Below, piece by piece: positions 25,360 through 33,657 of a stretch of DNA of 64,000 nt. The position numbers were made by a program, and so were the translations under genes. Every line of letters starts with the position of its first letter. Position 1 is the first letter of the stretch. The notes under the pieces were generated by a model. The model ran no database searches. It was not told the origin of the DNA and saw only the letters and a program-made list of their open reading frames with translations. The stretch comes from Mycobacterium sp. AZCC_0083 (GTDB lineage Bacteria; Actinomycetota; Actinomycetes; Mycobacteriales; Mycobacteriaceae), in the NCBI RefSeq assembly GCF_014202335.1, contig NZ_JACHGP010000001.1:47804-111803 (forward strand), read 5' to 3'.

Positions 25360-25928
25360 GGCGTCTCCCCACTGATCGACAACAACTTTTCGAGCGCTTC
25401 CCGGGTCAGCTCGCCTGGGCTGCGATCCGCCAAGATCTCCGGCATCACCAGCGACGTGAACAACAGGCCGTTGTAGAAGACGATGAGCATCTGCACGTCC
25501 TTGGCTGAGACGTCCCGGTCGACGTCATGTGCCTGGTAGGTGCGCTCCATCGCGTCACCGGTCAGCCCAACGAACGCCAGCCGCGTGTCCGGATCACGCG
25601 TGCTTTTCAGCGCCAGTTCCAGCATCACGAGGTACCGGCCCGGATATTGCGTCAGCGCGTGCTCGAGGACGCCGCTGACAGAGTCGACGAGGCCATCCGA
25701 TCGGGCCCGGAACTGTTCCATTAGATCGAAGTGCAGATCCATTAGGCGCCGCTGAGTCGCTTCGAGGAGCGAATCGCGCGACCGGAAGTAGTTCGACGTC
25801 GTGCCTCGCGGCACGCCTGCCGCCTCGTCTACCGCCCTGTGCGACAGGCCATGCAGTCCTTCGCGCACGGCGACTTCGATTGCCGCATCAGCTAATTCGC
25901 CACGTCGTCGCTCGTTCACAGGGCGCAT
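25356..25928 (-). CDS. TetR/AcrR-family transcriptional regulator
   Basis: 190 residues. The N-terminal DNA-binding domain contains AAIEVAVREGLHGLSHRAVDEAAGVPRGTTSNYF, typical for TetR helix-turn-helix (about residues 15-50). The C-terminal ligand domain is all-helical and not assignable. Start ATG 25928 with GGAGG 7 nt upstream. A large near-perfect palindrome at 25943-25980 lies directly upstream and is the probable operator for autorepression; it would also control the overlapping membrane-protein gene. Confidence 0.9.
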   Translation of the reverse strand: MRPVNERRRGELADAAIEVAVREGLHGLSHRAVDEAAGVPRGTTSNYFRSRDSLLEATQRRLMDLHFDLMEQFRARSDGLVDSVSGVLEHALTQYPGRYLVMLELALKSTRDPDTRLAFVGLTGDAMERTYQAHDVDRDVSAKDVQMLIVFYNGLLFTSLVMPEILADRSPGELTREALEKLLSISGETP

Positions 25929-25942
25929 GGATCACCTCCGTC

Positions 25943-25980
25943 AAACCACTATTCTGATAGTACTATCGGTGTAGTGGTTT
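25943..25980. promoter_or_regulatory. TetR operator candidate (38-bp palindrome)
   Basis: Outer arms AAACCACTA (25943-25951) and TAGTGGTTT (25972-25980) enclose a perfect 12-bp palindrome GATAGTACTATC (25956-25967). Across the full 38 bp only three pairs mismatch. It begins 14 nt upstream of the TetR start codon. Confidence 0.8.
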
Positions 25981-25991
25981 GGGAAGGCCGT

Positions 25992-28703
25992 CTAGTGCGC
26001 TGCGGCGTCCCAGCTGCGGCCGTACCCGACCGACACCTCCAGTGGGACGTCAAGTGGGTAGGCAGAGCCCATCTTGTCCCGGACAAGGGCCTCCAGCGCC
26101 TCCCGCTCCCCCTCGACGACCTCGAACAACAGCTCGTCGTGCACCTGAAGCAGCATCCGTGACTTCAGCGCCGAGTCCTTCAGCGCGGAGTCGACGTTGA
26201 TCATCGCCACCTTGATGATGTCGGCGGCACTGCCCTGGATCGGGGCGTTCAATGCGGCGCGTTCGGCGGCCTCGCGGACGTTGCGGTTGCTGCTGTCCAG
26301 TTCGGGAAGGTAGCGCCGCCTTCCAAGCACCGTGGAGGTATAGCCGTCCTTGCGGGCTTGGTCGACGACTTCGAGCAGATAGTCGCGCACCCCGCCGAAT
26401 CGAGCGAAGTAGGCCTCCATCTGCACCTTGGCCTCCTCGGTGGAGATCTTCAACTGAGACGCCAGGCCGTATGCGCTCAGGCCGTACGCCAGCCCGTAGG
26501 ACATCGCCTTGACGCGGCGCCGCAGCTCGGGGGTGACTTCGTCGATCGGCACGCCGAACGCTCTCGACGCGACGAACGAGTGCAGGTCCTCACCAGTGTT
26601 GAACGCCTCGATGAGGCCCTCGTCCTTCGACAGATGCGCCATGATCCGCATTTCGATCTGGCTGTAGTCGGCGGTCATCAGTTCGGCGTAGCCCGCACCG
26701 ACCACGAACCCGTCACGGATCTGGCGGCCCGCCTCGGTGCGGATCGGGATGTTCTGCAGGTTCGGCTCGGTGGAGGAGAGCCTGCCGGTCGCCGCGATGG
26801 TCTGGTTGAACGTGGTGTGAATCCGGCCGTCCGAGCCGACCGCATTCAGGAGCCCGTCGACGGTGACCTTGAGCCGGGTGGCGTCGCGGTGCGCGAGCAT
26901 GTGCTGAAGGAACGGGTGGCCGGTCTTGTCGAACAAGGACTGCAGCGCATCGGCGTCGGTGGTGTAGCCGGTCTTGGTGCGCTTGGTCTTCGGCATCTCG
27001 AGCTCGTCGAACAGCACCACCTGCAGTTGCTTGGGCGAACCCAGGTTGATCTGCTTGCCGATCACCGCGTAGGCCGCCTCGGCGGCATCGCGAATCTGAT
27101 CGGCGAACTGGCTCTGCAGCTGGCCGAGCAGGTCGAGGTCGACGGCGATGCCTGCGGACTCCATGGCGGCGAGCGCGCGCTGGACCGGCAGCTCCATCTG
27201 GTCGAGCAGCGAGGACGAGTCGATGCGGGCCAGTTCCTCGTCGAGGGCGTTGGCAAGGTCGGCGACCGCGGACGCCCGCAGGATCAGCGTCTGCACCGCC
27301 TGGTCGTCGACGCCTTCCTCGTCATCGAGCAGCGAAAGCTGTTGCTGCTCAGGGTTGTCCGCGCGGAGCTCGCGGCGCAGATAGCGCACCGACAAGTCGT
27401 CGAGGGCGAAGCTGCGTTGCCCGGGGCGAACCAGGTAGGCCGCCAGCGCGGTGTCGGAGGTGACGCCTGCGAGATTCCAGCCGCGGCCCTCCAGGTCGTG
27501 CATCGCCAGCTTGGCTTCGTGCAGGGCCTTCGGCGGACCGGGATCGGCCAGCCAGGATGCCAGCGCGGCTTCATCCTCGGGAGTCAGGGTGGCCGTGTCG
27601 AGGTAGACGCCCTCGCCGTCCGCGCACACGATCGCAATGGCGGTGGCGTCGGCGTCGAATGCCAGGTGGGTGCCCACCACGGCCAATCCGAACCGGTTGC
27701 CGAGGCTGTGCTCGGTCAGCCACGCCGCGAGCGTGCCCGGCTCGAGGGCACCGCCGCGCACGTCGAAGCCCTCCTCGACTTCGGGATCGGACGATCCCAG
27801 CGTCTCGAACAGCCGGTCGCGAAGCACCCGGAACTCCAGGTCGTCGAACAGCCGGTGAATCTGGTCCCGGTCCCACGGCTGCATGCGCAAGGTGTCCGGG
27901 GTCTGGGCCAGCGGGACGTCCTTGACCAGCTCGGTGAGCTCGCGGTTCAGCACGACGCCTGCGACGTGGGCGCGCAGCGCGTCACCGACCTTGCCCTTGA
28001 CCTGGTCGATGTTGTCGACCAACGATTGCAGCGACCCGTATTCGGAGATCCACTTGGTCGCCGTCTTCTCCCCAACGCCGGGAATTCCCGGCAGGTTGTC
28101 GCTGGGATCTCCACGCAGCGCTGCGAAGTCCGGGTACTGCGTGGGGGTGAGGCCGTACTTGTTCTGCACGGCCTCGGGCGTGAAGCGGGTGAGCTCGCTG
28201 ACGCCCTTGATCGGATACAACACCGTCACGTCATCGCTGACGAGCTGAAGCGCGTCGCGGTCACCGGTGACCACCAGCACCCGGTAGCCCTCGTTCTCGG
28301 CCTGGGTGGCCAACGTCGCGATGAGGTCGTCGGCCTCGAAACCCGCCTCGGCGAGCACGGTGATGCCGAGCGCGACCAGCACTTCCTTGGTGATGTCGAT
28401 CTGGCCCCGGAACTCGTCCGGCGTCGCCGACCGGCCGGCCTTGTACTCGGGGTACTTCTCCTTGCGGAACGTCTCCCGCGACACGTCGAACGCGGCGGCG
28501 ATGTGGGTCGGCCCCTCGTCGCGAAGCAGGTTGATCAGCATGGCCGTGAACCCGTACACCGCGTTGGTGGTCAGGCCACCCTGGGTCTTGAAGTTCTCGG
28601 CGGGCAGCGCATAGAACGCGCGGAAGGCCAGCGAATTGCCGTCCAGCAGCATCAATGTGGGCTTCGATGTGGGCTTGGTATCGGCGGCGGGGGCTGGGCT
28701 CAC
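25992..28703 (-). CDS. polA: DNA polymerase I
   Basis: Repair and Okazaki-fragment polymerase. About 903 residues from GTG 28703: a 5' nuclease domain (LLDGNSLAFRAFYALP; the acidic EADDLIATLA and TGDRDALQLV), a degenerate 3'-5' exonuclease domain (the DxE catalytic pair is absent, as known for mycobacteria), and an intact polymerase domain with motif A ADYSQIEMRIMAHLS, O-helix RRVKAMSYGLAYG and motif C LLQVHDELLFE. The O-helix carries Tyr where E. coli has Phe762, a change known to permit dideoxynucleotide use. Start 28703 is favoured because TAGAGT lies 7 nt upstream; the frame is open to GTG 28721. Confidence 0.97.
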   Translation of the reverse strand: MSPAPAADTKPTSKPTLMLLDGNSLAFRAFYALPAENFKTQGGLTTNAVYGFTAMLINLLRDEGPTHIAAAFDVSRETFRKEKYPEYKAGRSATPDEFRGQIDITKEVLVALGITVLAEAGFEADDLIATLATQAENEGYRVLVVTGDRDALQLVSDDVTVLYPIKGVSELTRFTPEAVQNKYGLTPTQYPDFAALRGDPSDNLPGIPGVGEKTATKWISEYGSLQSLVDNIDQVKGKVGDALRAHVAGVVLNRELTELVKDVPLAQTPDTLRMQPWDRDQIHRLFDDLEFRVLRDRLFETLGSSDPEVEEGFDVRGGALEPGTLAAWLTEHSLGNRFGLAVVGTHLAFDADATAIAIVCADGEGVYLDTATLTPEDEAALASWLADPGPPKALHEAKLAMHDLEGRGWNLAGVTSDTALAAYLVRPGQRSFALDDLSVRYLRRELRADNPEQQQLSLLDDEEGVDDQAVQTLILRASAVADLANALDEELARIDSSSLLDQMELPVQRALAAMESAGIAVDLDLLGQLQSQFADQIRDAAEAAYAVIGKQINLGSPKQLQVVLFDELEMPKTKRTKTGYTTDADALQSLFDKTGHPFLQHMLAHRDATRLKVTVDGLLNAVGSDGRIHTTFNQTIAATGRLSSTEPNLQNIPIRTEAGRQIRDGFVVGAGYAELMTADYSQIEMRIMAHLSKDEGLIEAFNTGEDLHSFVASRAFGVPIDEVTPELRRRVKAMSYGLAYGLSAYGLASQLKISTEEAKVQMEAYFARFGGVRDYLLEVVDQARKDGYTSTVLGRRRYLPELDSSNRNVREAAERAALNAPIQGSAADIIKVAMINVDSALKDSALKSRMLLQVHDELLFEVVEGEREALEALVRDKMGSAYPLDVPLEVSVGYGRSWDAAAH

Positions 28704-28710
28704 GGGGCTC

Positions 28711-28733
28711 ACTCTATTCACCGACCCCGACAG
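28711..28733 (-). promoter_or_regulatory. Leaderless promoter of polA with a degenerate PafBC-like element
   Basis: Minus strand: CTGTCGGGG, 8 nt, TAGAGT, then 7 nt to GTG 28703. The -10 box is clear. The upstream element matches the RecA-NDp consensus at 7 of 9 bases, so damage control of polA is possible but weaker than for uvrA and uvrB. Confidence 0.5.
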
Positions 28734-28809
28734 CCCGACACTGCGGAACGGACCTGTCCTATTCGGCCGCTATCGTCGGCCGCGCCGCATTCAACCGAAA
28801 GGAACCTCC

Positions 28810-29172
28810 GTGGACATGAAACTCGAGCTGGTCACCCTTCCCGTCAGCGACGTCGACCGGGCCAAGGCCTTCTATGTCAGGGCCGGTTTCAACGCCGACC
28901 ACGATCACCAGGTCAATCCCGAACTCCGCTTCGTCCAGCTCACTCCGCCCGGTTCGGCGTGCTCGATCGCGATCGGCGAGGGTCTCACCGACGCCGCTCC
29001 TGGTTCGGTTCGTGGCATGCAGGTGGTGGTGGCCGACGCCGGCGCGACTCACGCCGATCTGTCGGCCCGCGGGATCGACGTCAGCCCGGTCGAGGACCTG
29101 CCATGGGGAAGGTTCGTGTACTTCGCCGATCCCGATGGCAACCAGTGGGCGGTTCAGCAACTGGTCGGCTGA
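28810..29172 (+). CDS. VOC (glyoxalase/bleomycin-resistance) family protein
   Basis: 120-residue vicinal-oxygen-chelate protein with two beta-alpha-beta-beta-beta units: LVTLPVSDVDRAKAFYVRAGF opens the first and MQVVVADAGATHADL the second, ending FVYFADPDGNQWAVQQL. The glutamate metal ligand usual near the end of the second unit is not obvious, so catalysis is uncertain. Start GTG 28810 has AAAGGA 6 nt upstream; ATG 28816 is less well placed. Divergent from polA (about 100 nt between start codons) and convergent with the LysR gene, 3 nt apart. Confidence 0.85.
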   Translation: MDMKLELVTLPVSDVDRAKAFYVRAGFNADHDHQVNPELRFVQLTPPGSACSIAIGEGLTDAAPGSVRGMQVVVADAGATHADLSARGIDVSPVEDLPWGRFVYFADPDGNQWAVQQLVG

Positions 29173-29175
29173 CGG

Positions 29176-30057
29176 TCATCGCAGCAGGCGTCTCGCCATC
29201 TCGACGAGGACGCGAGCGGCCGGACTCATCGGACCCGACGACCGCCACGCGAACACCAATCGGCCGCGCAGTTCTGGAGTGATGGCGATGGCCGCCAGTC
29301 CGGGATGCGTGCGGGACACCGACTGCGGCAGGATCGCGACCCCGAGCCCGTGTTCGGCCAGCTCGGCGAGTGCGACCGGCGTGCTGGCCTCGAACGCGAC
29401 ATGAGGCTTGAGTCCTGCTGTAGCGCAGGCCCTTTCGAACTGCGCCCGAATGCCCGCGCCGATCGGCAGAGCGATCAACTGACGCTCCACCAAGCGGGCC
29501 AGGCCGATCGAGGTTCGGCTCGCCCATGGATCGTCAAGGCATACCGCGGCATCGATCGCCTCGTCGGTCACCACCTCGACCGCCAGGCCCGACGGCACCT
29601 CGTCGGAGCCGACGGACACGATCGCCGCGTCGAGGGCACCCGACTGAACGTCGTCGATCAGCGCGTCCGAACTGTCCGTGGACAACGTGATCTCCACCGC
29701 GGGATGTGCGCGGTGGAAGTCGGCCAGCAGGGTCGGGATGTCGACGTTGTGCGAGGTGACGGTGCCGAGTGTGACGGTCCCCCTGACCAGCTGTGCCAAC
29801 TCGTCGATGGCGAGGCGTGCGTTCGCGACGGCGCTCAGCGCCGCCCTTGCGTGCGGCAGCATCGCGTCACCCGCGGCGGTCAGACGCGTTTCGCGGCGAC
29901 TTCGGTCCAGGAGCCGTTGGCCCACCTCGCGTTCCAGGCGCGCGATCTGTGCGCTGACCGCGGGCTGGGCGACGTGGACCCGCTCGGCGGCCCTGGTGAA
30001 GTTGCGCTCTTCGGCCACCGCGACGAAGTACTCGAGCTGCCTCAATTCCATAACCAT
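29176..30057 (-). CDS. LysR-family transcriptional regulator
   Basis: 293 residues with the N-terminal winged helix-turn-helix (LRQLEYFVAVAEERNFTRAAERVHVAQPAVSAQIARLEREVG, about 4-45) and a two-lobe effector domain (VTLGTVTSHN onward). It is transcribed divergently from the flavin monooxygenase / hydrolase pair, the classic LysR arrangement, so it probably activates those genes in response to their substrate. Start ATG 30057 or 30051. The 64-nt shared promoter contains an ATAA-N13-TTAT dyad as a candidate binding site. The inducer is unknown. Confidence 0.9.
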   Translation of the reverse strand: MVMELRQLEYFVAVAEERNFTRAAERVHVAQPAVSAQIARLEREVGQRLLDRSRRETRLTAAGDAMLPHARAALSAVANARLAIDELAQLVRGTVTLGTVTSHNVDIPTLLADFHRAHPAVEITLSTDSSDALIDDVQSGALDAAIVSVGSDEVPSGLAVEVVTDEAIDAAVCLDDPWASRTSIGLARLVERQLIALPIGAGIRAQFERACATAGLKPHVAFEASTPVALAELAEHGLGVAILPQSVSRTHPGLAAIAITPELRGRLVFAWRSSGPMSPAARVLVEMARRLLR

Positions 30058-30074
30058 TCACAATAGTTTGTGTA

Positions 30075-30095
30075 ATAACTCTGTCTTGGACTTAT
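30075..30095. promoter_or_regulatory. Candidate LysR-type binding dyad
   Basis: ATAA (30075-30078) and TTAT (30092-30095) separated by 13 nt, in the 64-nt divergent promoter between the LysR gene and the monooxygenase gene. The symmetry fits the loose T-N11-A rule of LysR proteins, which is easily met by chance. Confidence 0.35.
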
Positions 30096-30121
30096 GACTT
30101 GGGATTCGCCAGCCTGGAGAC

Positions 30122-31273
30122 ATGACCAAATCAACGGAAGTCCTCATCGCCGGTGCGGGCATCGGCGGACTCACCGCCGCGCTGACCCTGGACGCCAAGG
30201 GAGTCCGATCGACCGTCATCGAGAGCGCGCACCAGCTGAAGCCGCTCGGCGTCGGCATCAACCTGCTGCCGCACGCGGTCCGCGAGCTGCACGAACTGGG
30301 CCTGTCCGATGAACTTGCGCGGCTGGCGGCCGAGCCGGCGAAGATCTCGTTCTTCGACGAGGGCGGCCAGTTGCTGTTCAGCGAGCCGCGCGGCATCGCA
30401 GGTGGATACGGCTGGCCGCAGTACTCGGTGCATCGCGGTGAACTGCAGATGCTGCTGCTGTCCGCGGTCCGCGACCGGCTGGGAATCGATGCGGTACGGA
30501 CGGGCATGGGCCTCACCGGTTTCGACGCACTCGACGGCCGCGTCACGGCACACACCGCGGCAGGTGACGTCGACGCCCGGATACTCGTCGGCGCCGACGG
30601 TCTGCATTCCGTCGTACGCTCCCGACTACATCCCGAACCCGACCCCCTGATGTGGTCCGGGATACGGATGTACCGCGGCGCGGCCGAGATGCCTGCCTTC
30701 CTGGACGGCCGCACCATGGCGATCGTCAAGGGCGCCGACGGCGTCGATCTGATCACCTATCCGATCGGCGGCGGACTCGTCAATTGGGTTGTGCAGGTGC
30801 CGGAATCGGCTCCGGGACCGTTACCCGGCGACGCCGGCTGGAACGCGCCCGTCGATCCCGAGACCGTGCACCGCCATCTCGCTGGCTGGCACCTCGAGTG
30901 GTTGGACGCAGCAGACATGGTCGGACGCACGGCCACCGTTCTGGAGTATCCGATGGTCGACCGGGACCCGCTGCCCTGGTGGGGCCGCGGCAACGTCACG
31001 CTGCTCGGCGACGCCGCTCATCCGATGTACCCCGTCGGAGCCAATGGCGGTTCGCAGGCGATCGTCGACGCGCGCGTGCTGGCCAACGAACTTCACCGCG
31101 ATCCCGATGCCGGCCTGCGCGCGTACGAGAACGACCGAAGGGCAGCGACTGCCGACGTCATCGCCGCCAACCGGGAGATGCATCAGTCGGGCGCCACCCT
31201 GAGCCCGGAGGACCTCGCCGAGGTCACCGCGAAGTACCGCAGCGACACCGACGCAGACAGGACGACCGCATGA
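30122..31273 (+). CDS. FAD-dependent monooxygenase (PhzS/salicylate hydroxylase-like)
   Basis: 383-residue group A flavoprotein hydroxylase. N-terminal dinucleotide fold VLIAGAGIGGLTAALTL, the middle motif RILVGADGLHSVVRS (DG motif) and the FAD-contacting GDAAHPMYPVGANGGSQAIVDA near residue 297. The closing motif with PVGANGGSQA resembles PhzS, the phenazine hydroxylase, more than ubiquinone hydroxylases. It would hydroxylate an aromatic or heterocyclic substrate using NAD(P)H and O2. ATGA overlap with the following hydrolase suggests a two-step catabolic operon under the divergent LysR. Confidence 0.86.
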   Translation: MTKSTEVLIAGAGIGGLTAALTLDAKGVRSTVIESAHQLKPLGVGINLLPHAVRELHELGLSDELARLAAEPAKISFFDEGGQLLFSEPRGIAGGYGWPQYSVHRGELQMLLLSAVRDRLGIDAVRTGMGLTGFDALDGRVTAHTAAGDVDARILVGADGLHSVVRSRLHPEPDPLMWSGIRMYRGAAEMPAFLDGRTMAIVKGADGVDLITYPIGGGLVNWVVQVPESAPGPLPGDAGWNAPVDPETVHRHLAGWHLEWLDAADMVGRTATVLEYPMVDRDPLPWWGRGNVTLLGDAAHPMYPVGANGGSQAIVDARVLANELHRDPDAGLRAYENDRRAATADVIAANREMHQSGATLSPEDLAEVTAKYRSDTDADRTTA

Positions 31274-31944
31274 CCAACTACGTTCTCATTCCCGGCGCCT
31301 GCCACGGCGCATGGTGCTTCGACGACCTCGCCACCGGACTGCGTGCAGCCGGCCACCGCGTCCTGGCGTACACACTGACCGGGATTTCCGAGCGGGCCCA
31401 TCTGCTGCACGCGGGAGTCAACCTCGAAACACACGTGACCGACGTCCTGTCCGCCCTGTCCATCGAGCCCGACGCCGACGATCTCGTCCTCGTCGGCCAC
31501 AGCTACGGCGGCATGGTCATCACCGCTGTCGCCGACCGCATCCCCGACCGGGTGGACGCGCTCGTCTACCTGGACGCCCTGGTGCCCAGAAACGGCGAAT
31601 CCTGCTGGGACCTGGTCAACGACGAGCACCGGGAGTGGTACATCGGCGTCGACCACACGGGTTATGGCGTGCCGCCGCTGCCGTTCTTCGATGCGCGGGC
31701 GAGCGCCCATCCACTCGCGTCGTTCCTGCAGCCGATCGCGCTATCCGGCGACCTCAGCGCGTTCCGGCGCCGCGACTACGTCTATGCGCTGGGTTGGCCG
31801 GGTGATTCACCCCTCCGCCCGTCCTATGAACGCGTTCGCGACGACCCGACGTGGACCACGCACGAACTGGACGGCAAGCACAACCTGATGCGCGACAACC
31901 CCGACGATCTGCTGCGAATCCTGCTCGACGCCGGCGCGCGATAA
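31270..31944 (+). CDS. Alpha/beta hydrolase (methylesterase/hydroxynitrile lyase-like)
   Basis: 224 residues. The start VLIPGACHGAWCFDDLATGLRAAGH has the oxyanion region of the methylesterase/HNL branch of alpha/beta hydrolases. The nucleophile elbow is GHSYGGM, the acid is probably in the DALVP-to-cap region or after it, and the catalytic His lies in DGKHNLM near the C-terminus. Substrate unknown; an ester or amide produced or used by the upstream monooxygenase is a reasonable inference from the 4-nt overlap. No signal peptide, so cytoplasmic. Confidence 0.85.
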   Translation: MTNYVLIPGACHGAWCFDDLATGLRAAGHRVLAYTLTGISERAHLLHAGVNLETHVTDVLSALSIEPDADDLVLVGHSYGGMVITAVADRIPDRVDALVYLDALVPRNGESCWDLVNDEHREWYIGVDHTGYGVPPLPFFDARASAHPLASFLQPIALSGDLSAFRRRDYVYALGWPGDSPLRPSYERVRDDPTWTTHELDGKHNLMRDNPDDLLRILLDAGAR

Positions 31945-31947
31945 AAC

Positions 31948-31961
31948 TGCAACACGTTTCA
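31948..31961. promoter_or_regulatory. KstR-type operator
   Basis: TGCAACACGTTTCA matches TNNAACNNGTTNNA, the consensus bound by KstR, the TetR repressor of mycobacterial sterol and lipid catabolism. It lies 21 nt upstream of the -10 box of the OB-fold/thiolase gene pair, where a bound repressor would block RNA polymerase. Confidence 0.75.
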
Positions 31962-31981
31962 GTTAGAGCGCTTTGATCGCG

Positions 31982-31987
31982 TAGTCT
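31982..31987 (+). promoter_or_regulatory. -10 box of leaderless OB-fold gene
   Basis: TAGTCT, 7 nt upstream of GTG 31995, indicates transcription starting at or next to the start codon. Confidence 0.6.
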
Positions 31988-31994
31988 GAGCCCC

Positions 31995-32447
31995 GTGCCA
32001 GCAGCAATCGACGCCACCAATCAGCTACCCGCCATCGATGGATGGTTCGCTCACGACGACGCCGGAGTTCCACACCTGATCGCGGGCAAGTGCACGCAGT
32101 GCGGCACCTACGTCTTCCCGCCGCGGGCCAACAACTGCCCCAACCCGGCGTGCACCGGCGATGACTTGGAGCAGGTGCCGCTGTCCCGCCGCGGAAGGGT
32201 GTGGAGCTACACCGAGAATCGGTATCCCCCACCCGCGCCATACCCGGCTTCCGACCCGTTCGAGCCGTTCGCCATCGCCGCGGTGGAGCTCGTCGAAGAA
32301 GGACTGATCATCTTGGGCAAGGTCGTCGAGGGCACCCTGGCCGCCGACCTCAAGGTCGGCATGGAGATGGAGTTGACCACCATGCCGCTGTACACCGACG
32401 AGGACGGATTCGTCCGCAGCGTCTACGCCTGGAGGATCGCAGAATGA
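31995..32447 (+). CDS. Zn-ribbon/OB-fold (DUF35) acyl-CoA-binding partner protein
   Basis: 150 residues. N-terminal rubredoxin-like zinc ribbon with the pairs CTQC and CPNPAC (about residues 35-60), then an OB-fold with RRGRVWSYTENRYPPPAPY and VVEGTLAADLKVGMEMEL. Proteins of this type partner with SCP2/thiolase-like enzymes and present acyl-CoA; the next gene, overlapping by ATGA, encodes just such a partner. Positional match to Rv1628c. A KstR-type box precedes it, so derepression on cholesterol is predicted. GTG start, leaderless. Confidence 0.88.
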   Translation: MPAAIDATNQLPAIDGWFAHDDAGVPHLIAGKCTQCGTYVFPPRANNCPNPACTGDDLEQVPLSRRGRVWSYTENRYPPPAPYPASDPFEPFAIAAVELVEEGLIILGKVVEGTLAADLKVGMEMELTTMPLYTDEDGFVRSVYAWRIAE

Positions 32448-33643
32448 GCCCGGATCCGCTGTACATCCTTGGTGCCGGTATGCACCCGTGGGGCAAGTGG
32501 GGCCGCGACTTCACTGAGTACGGCGTCGTCGCCGCCCGCGCCGCGCTGGCCGAGGCCGGATTGGACTGGCGCCAGATCCAGCTGGTGGCTGGCGCCGACA
32601 CCATCCGCAACGGCTACCCCGGCTTCATCGCCGGGTCGACGTTCGCGCAGAAGTTGGGCTGGAACGGCGTCCCGGTCAGCTCGAGCTACGCGGCGTGCGC
32701 CAGTGGCTCGCAGGCGTTGCAGAGCGCCCGCGCCCACATCCTGGCCGGGTTCTGCGACGTCGCTCTGGTGATCGGCGCCGACACGACCCCGAAGGGCGCG
32801 TTCGCACCCGTTGGCGGCGAGCGCAAGAACGATCCCGACTGGCAGCGGTTCCACCTGATCGGCGCGATGAACCCGGTGTACTTCGCGCTGCTTGCCCGCC
32901 GCAGGATGGATCTCTACGGTGCCACGTCCGAGGACTTCGCCCAGGTGAAGGTCAAGAACTCCCGCCACGGTCTGCAGAATCCGAATGCCCGCTACCGCAA
33001 GGAATCCGCGGTCGAGGACGTGCTGGCCAGTCCGGTCGTCTCCGATCCGCTGCGGCAGCTGGACATCTGCGCCACGTCGGACGGCGCCGCGGCGTTGGTG
33101 GTGGCGAGCAAGTCCTTCGCGGAGAAGCACCTTGGCTCGCTCGAGGGCGTGCCCTCGGTGCGCGCCGTGTCCACCGTGACCCCACGCTACCCTCAGCACT
33201 TGCCCGAATTGCCGGACATCGCAACGGATTCCACCGCCGTGGTGCCCGCACCGGAGCGGGTGTTCAAGGATCAGATCCTCGACGCCGCCTATGCGGAGGC
33301 GGGCATCGGACCCGACGACGTCAGCCTGGCCGAGGTCTACGACCTGTCCACCGCCCTCGAGCTGGACTGGTACGAGCACCTGGGCCTGTGCGCCAAGGGC
33401 GAGGCCGAGGCTCTGCTGCGCAGCGGCGCGACGACGATCGGCGGCCGGATCCCGGTCAACCCCTCCGGCGGCCTTGCGTGCTTCGGCGAGGCGATCCCGG
33501 CCCAGGCGATCGCGCAGGTCTGCGAGCTCACCTGGCAGTTGAAGGGTCAGGCCATTGGCAGGCAGGTCGAGGGCGCCACGGTGGGCGTCACGGCCAACCA
33601 GGGCCTGTTCGGCCACGGGTCGTCGGTCATCGTCGCCCGCTAG
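32444..33643 (+). CDS. Thiolase-fold lipid-transfer protein (Rv1627c-like)
   Basis: 399-residue SCP-x/thiolase-fold protein. The first half has the cysteine motif YAACASGSQAL (thiolase nucleophile position retained); the second half has NPSGGLACFGEAI and TANQGLFGHGSSVIV, where degradative thiolases normally have GHP and a second Cys, so classical thiolysis is unlikely. Such proteins act with DUF35 partners, for example in sterol side-chain aldol chemistry or lipid transfer. Start ATG 32444 overlaps the DUF35 stop. I recall its positional counterpart Rv1627c as part of the KstR regulon. Ends 15 nt before a large inverted repeat. Confidence 0.88.
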   Translation: MSPDPLYILGAGMHPWGKWGRDFTEYGVVAARAALAEAGLDWRQIQLVAGADTIRNGYPGFIAGSTFAQKLGWNGVPVSSSYAACASGSQALQSARAHILAGFCDVALVIGADTTPKGAFAPVGGERKNDPDWQRFHLIGAMNPVYFALLARRRMDLYGATSEDFAQVKVKNSRHGLQNPNARYRKESAVEDVLASPVVSDPLRQLDICATSDGAAALVVASKSFAEKHLGSLEGVPSVRAVSTVTPRYPQHLPELPDIATDSTAVVPAPERVFKDQILDAAYAEAGIGPDDVSLAEVYDLSTALELDWYEHLGLCAKGEAEALLRSGATTIGGRIPVNPSGGLACFGEAIPAQAIAQVCELTWQLKGQAIGRQVEGATVGVTANQGLFGHGSSVIVAR

Positions 33644-33657
33644 GTGGGTCCCCCCTT

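Noticed and set aside
30058..30121. A KstR or LexA site in the LysR divergent promoter
   Set aside because: Neither AAC-N2-GTT nor GAAC-N4-GTTC is present; only a weak ATAA/TTAT dyad.
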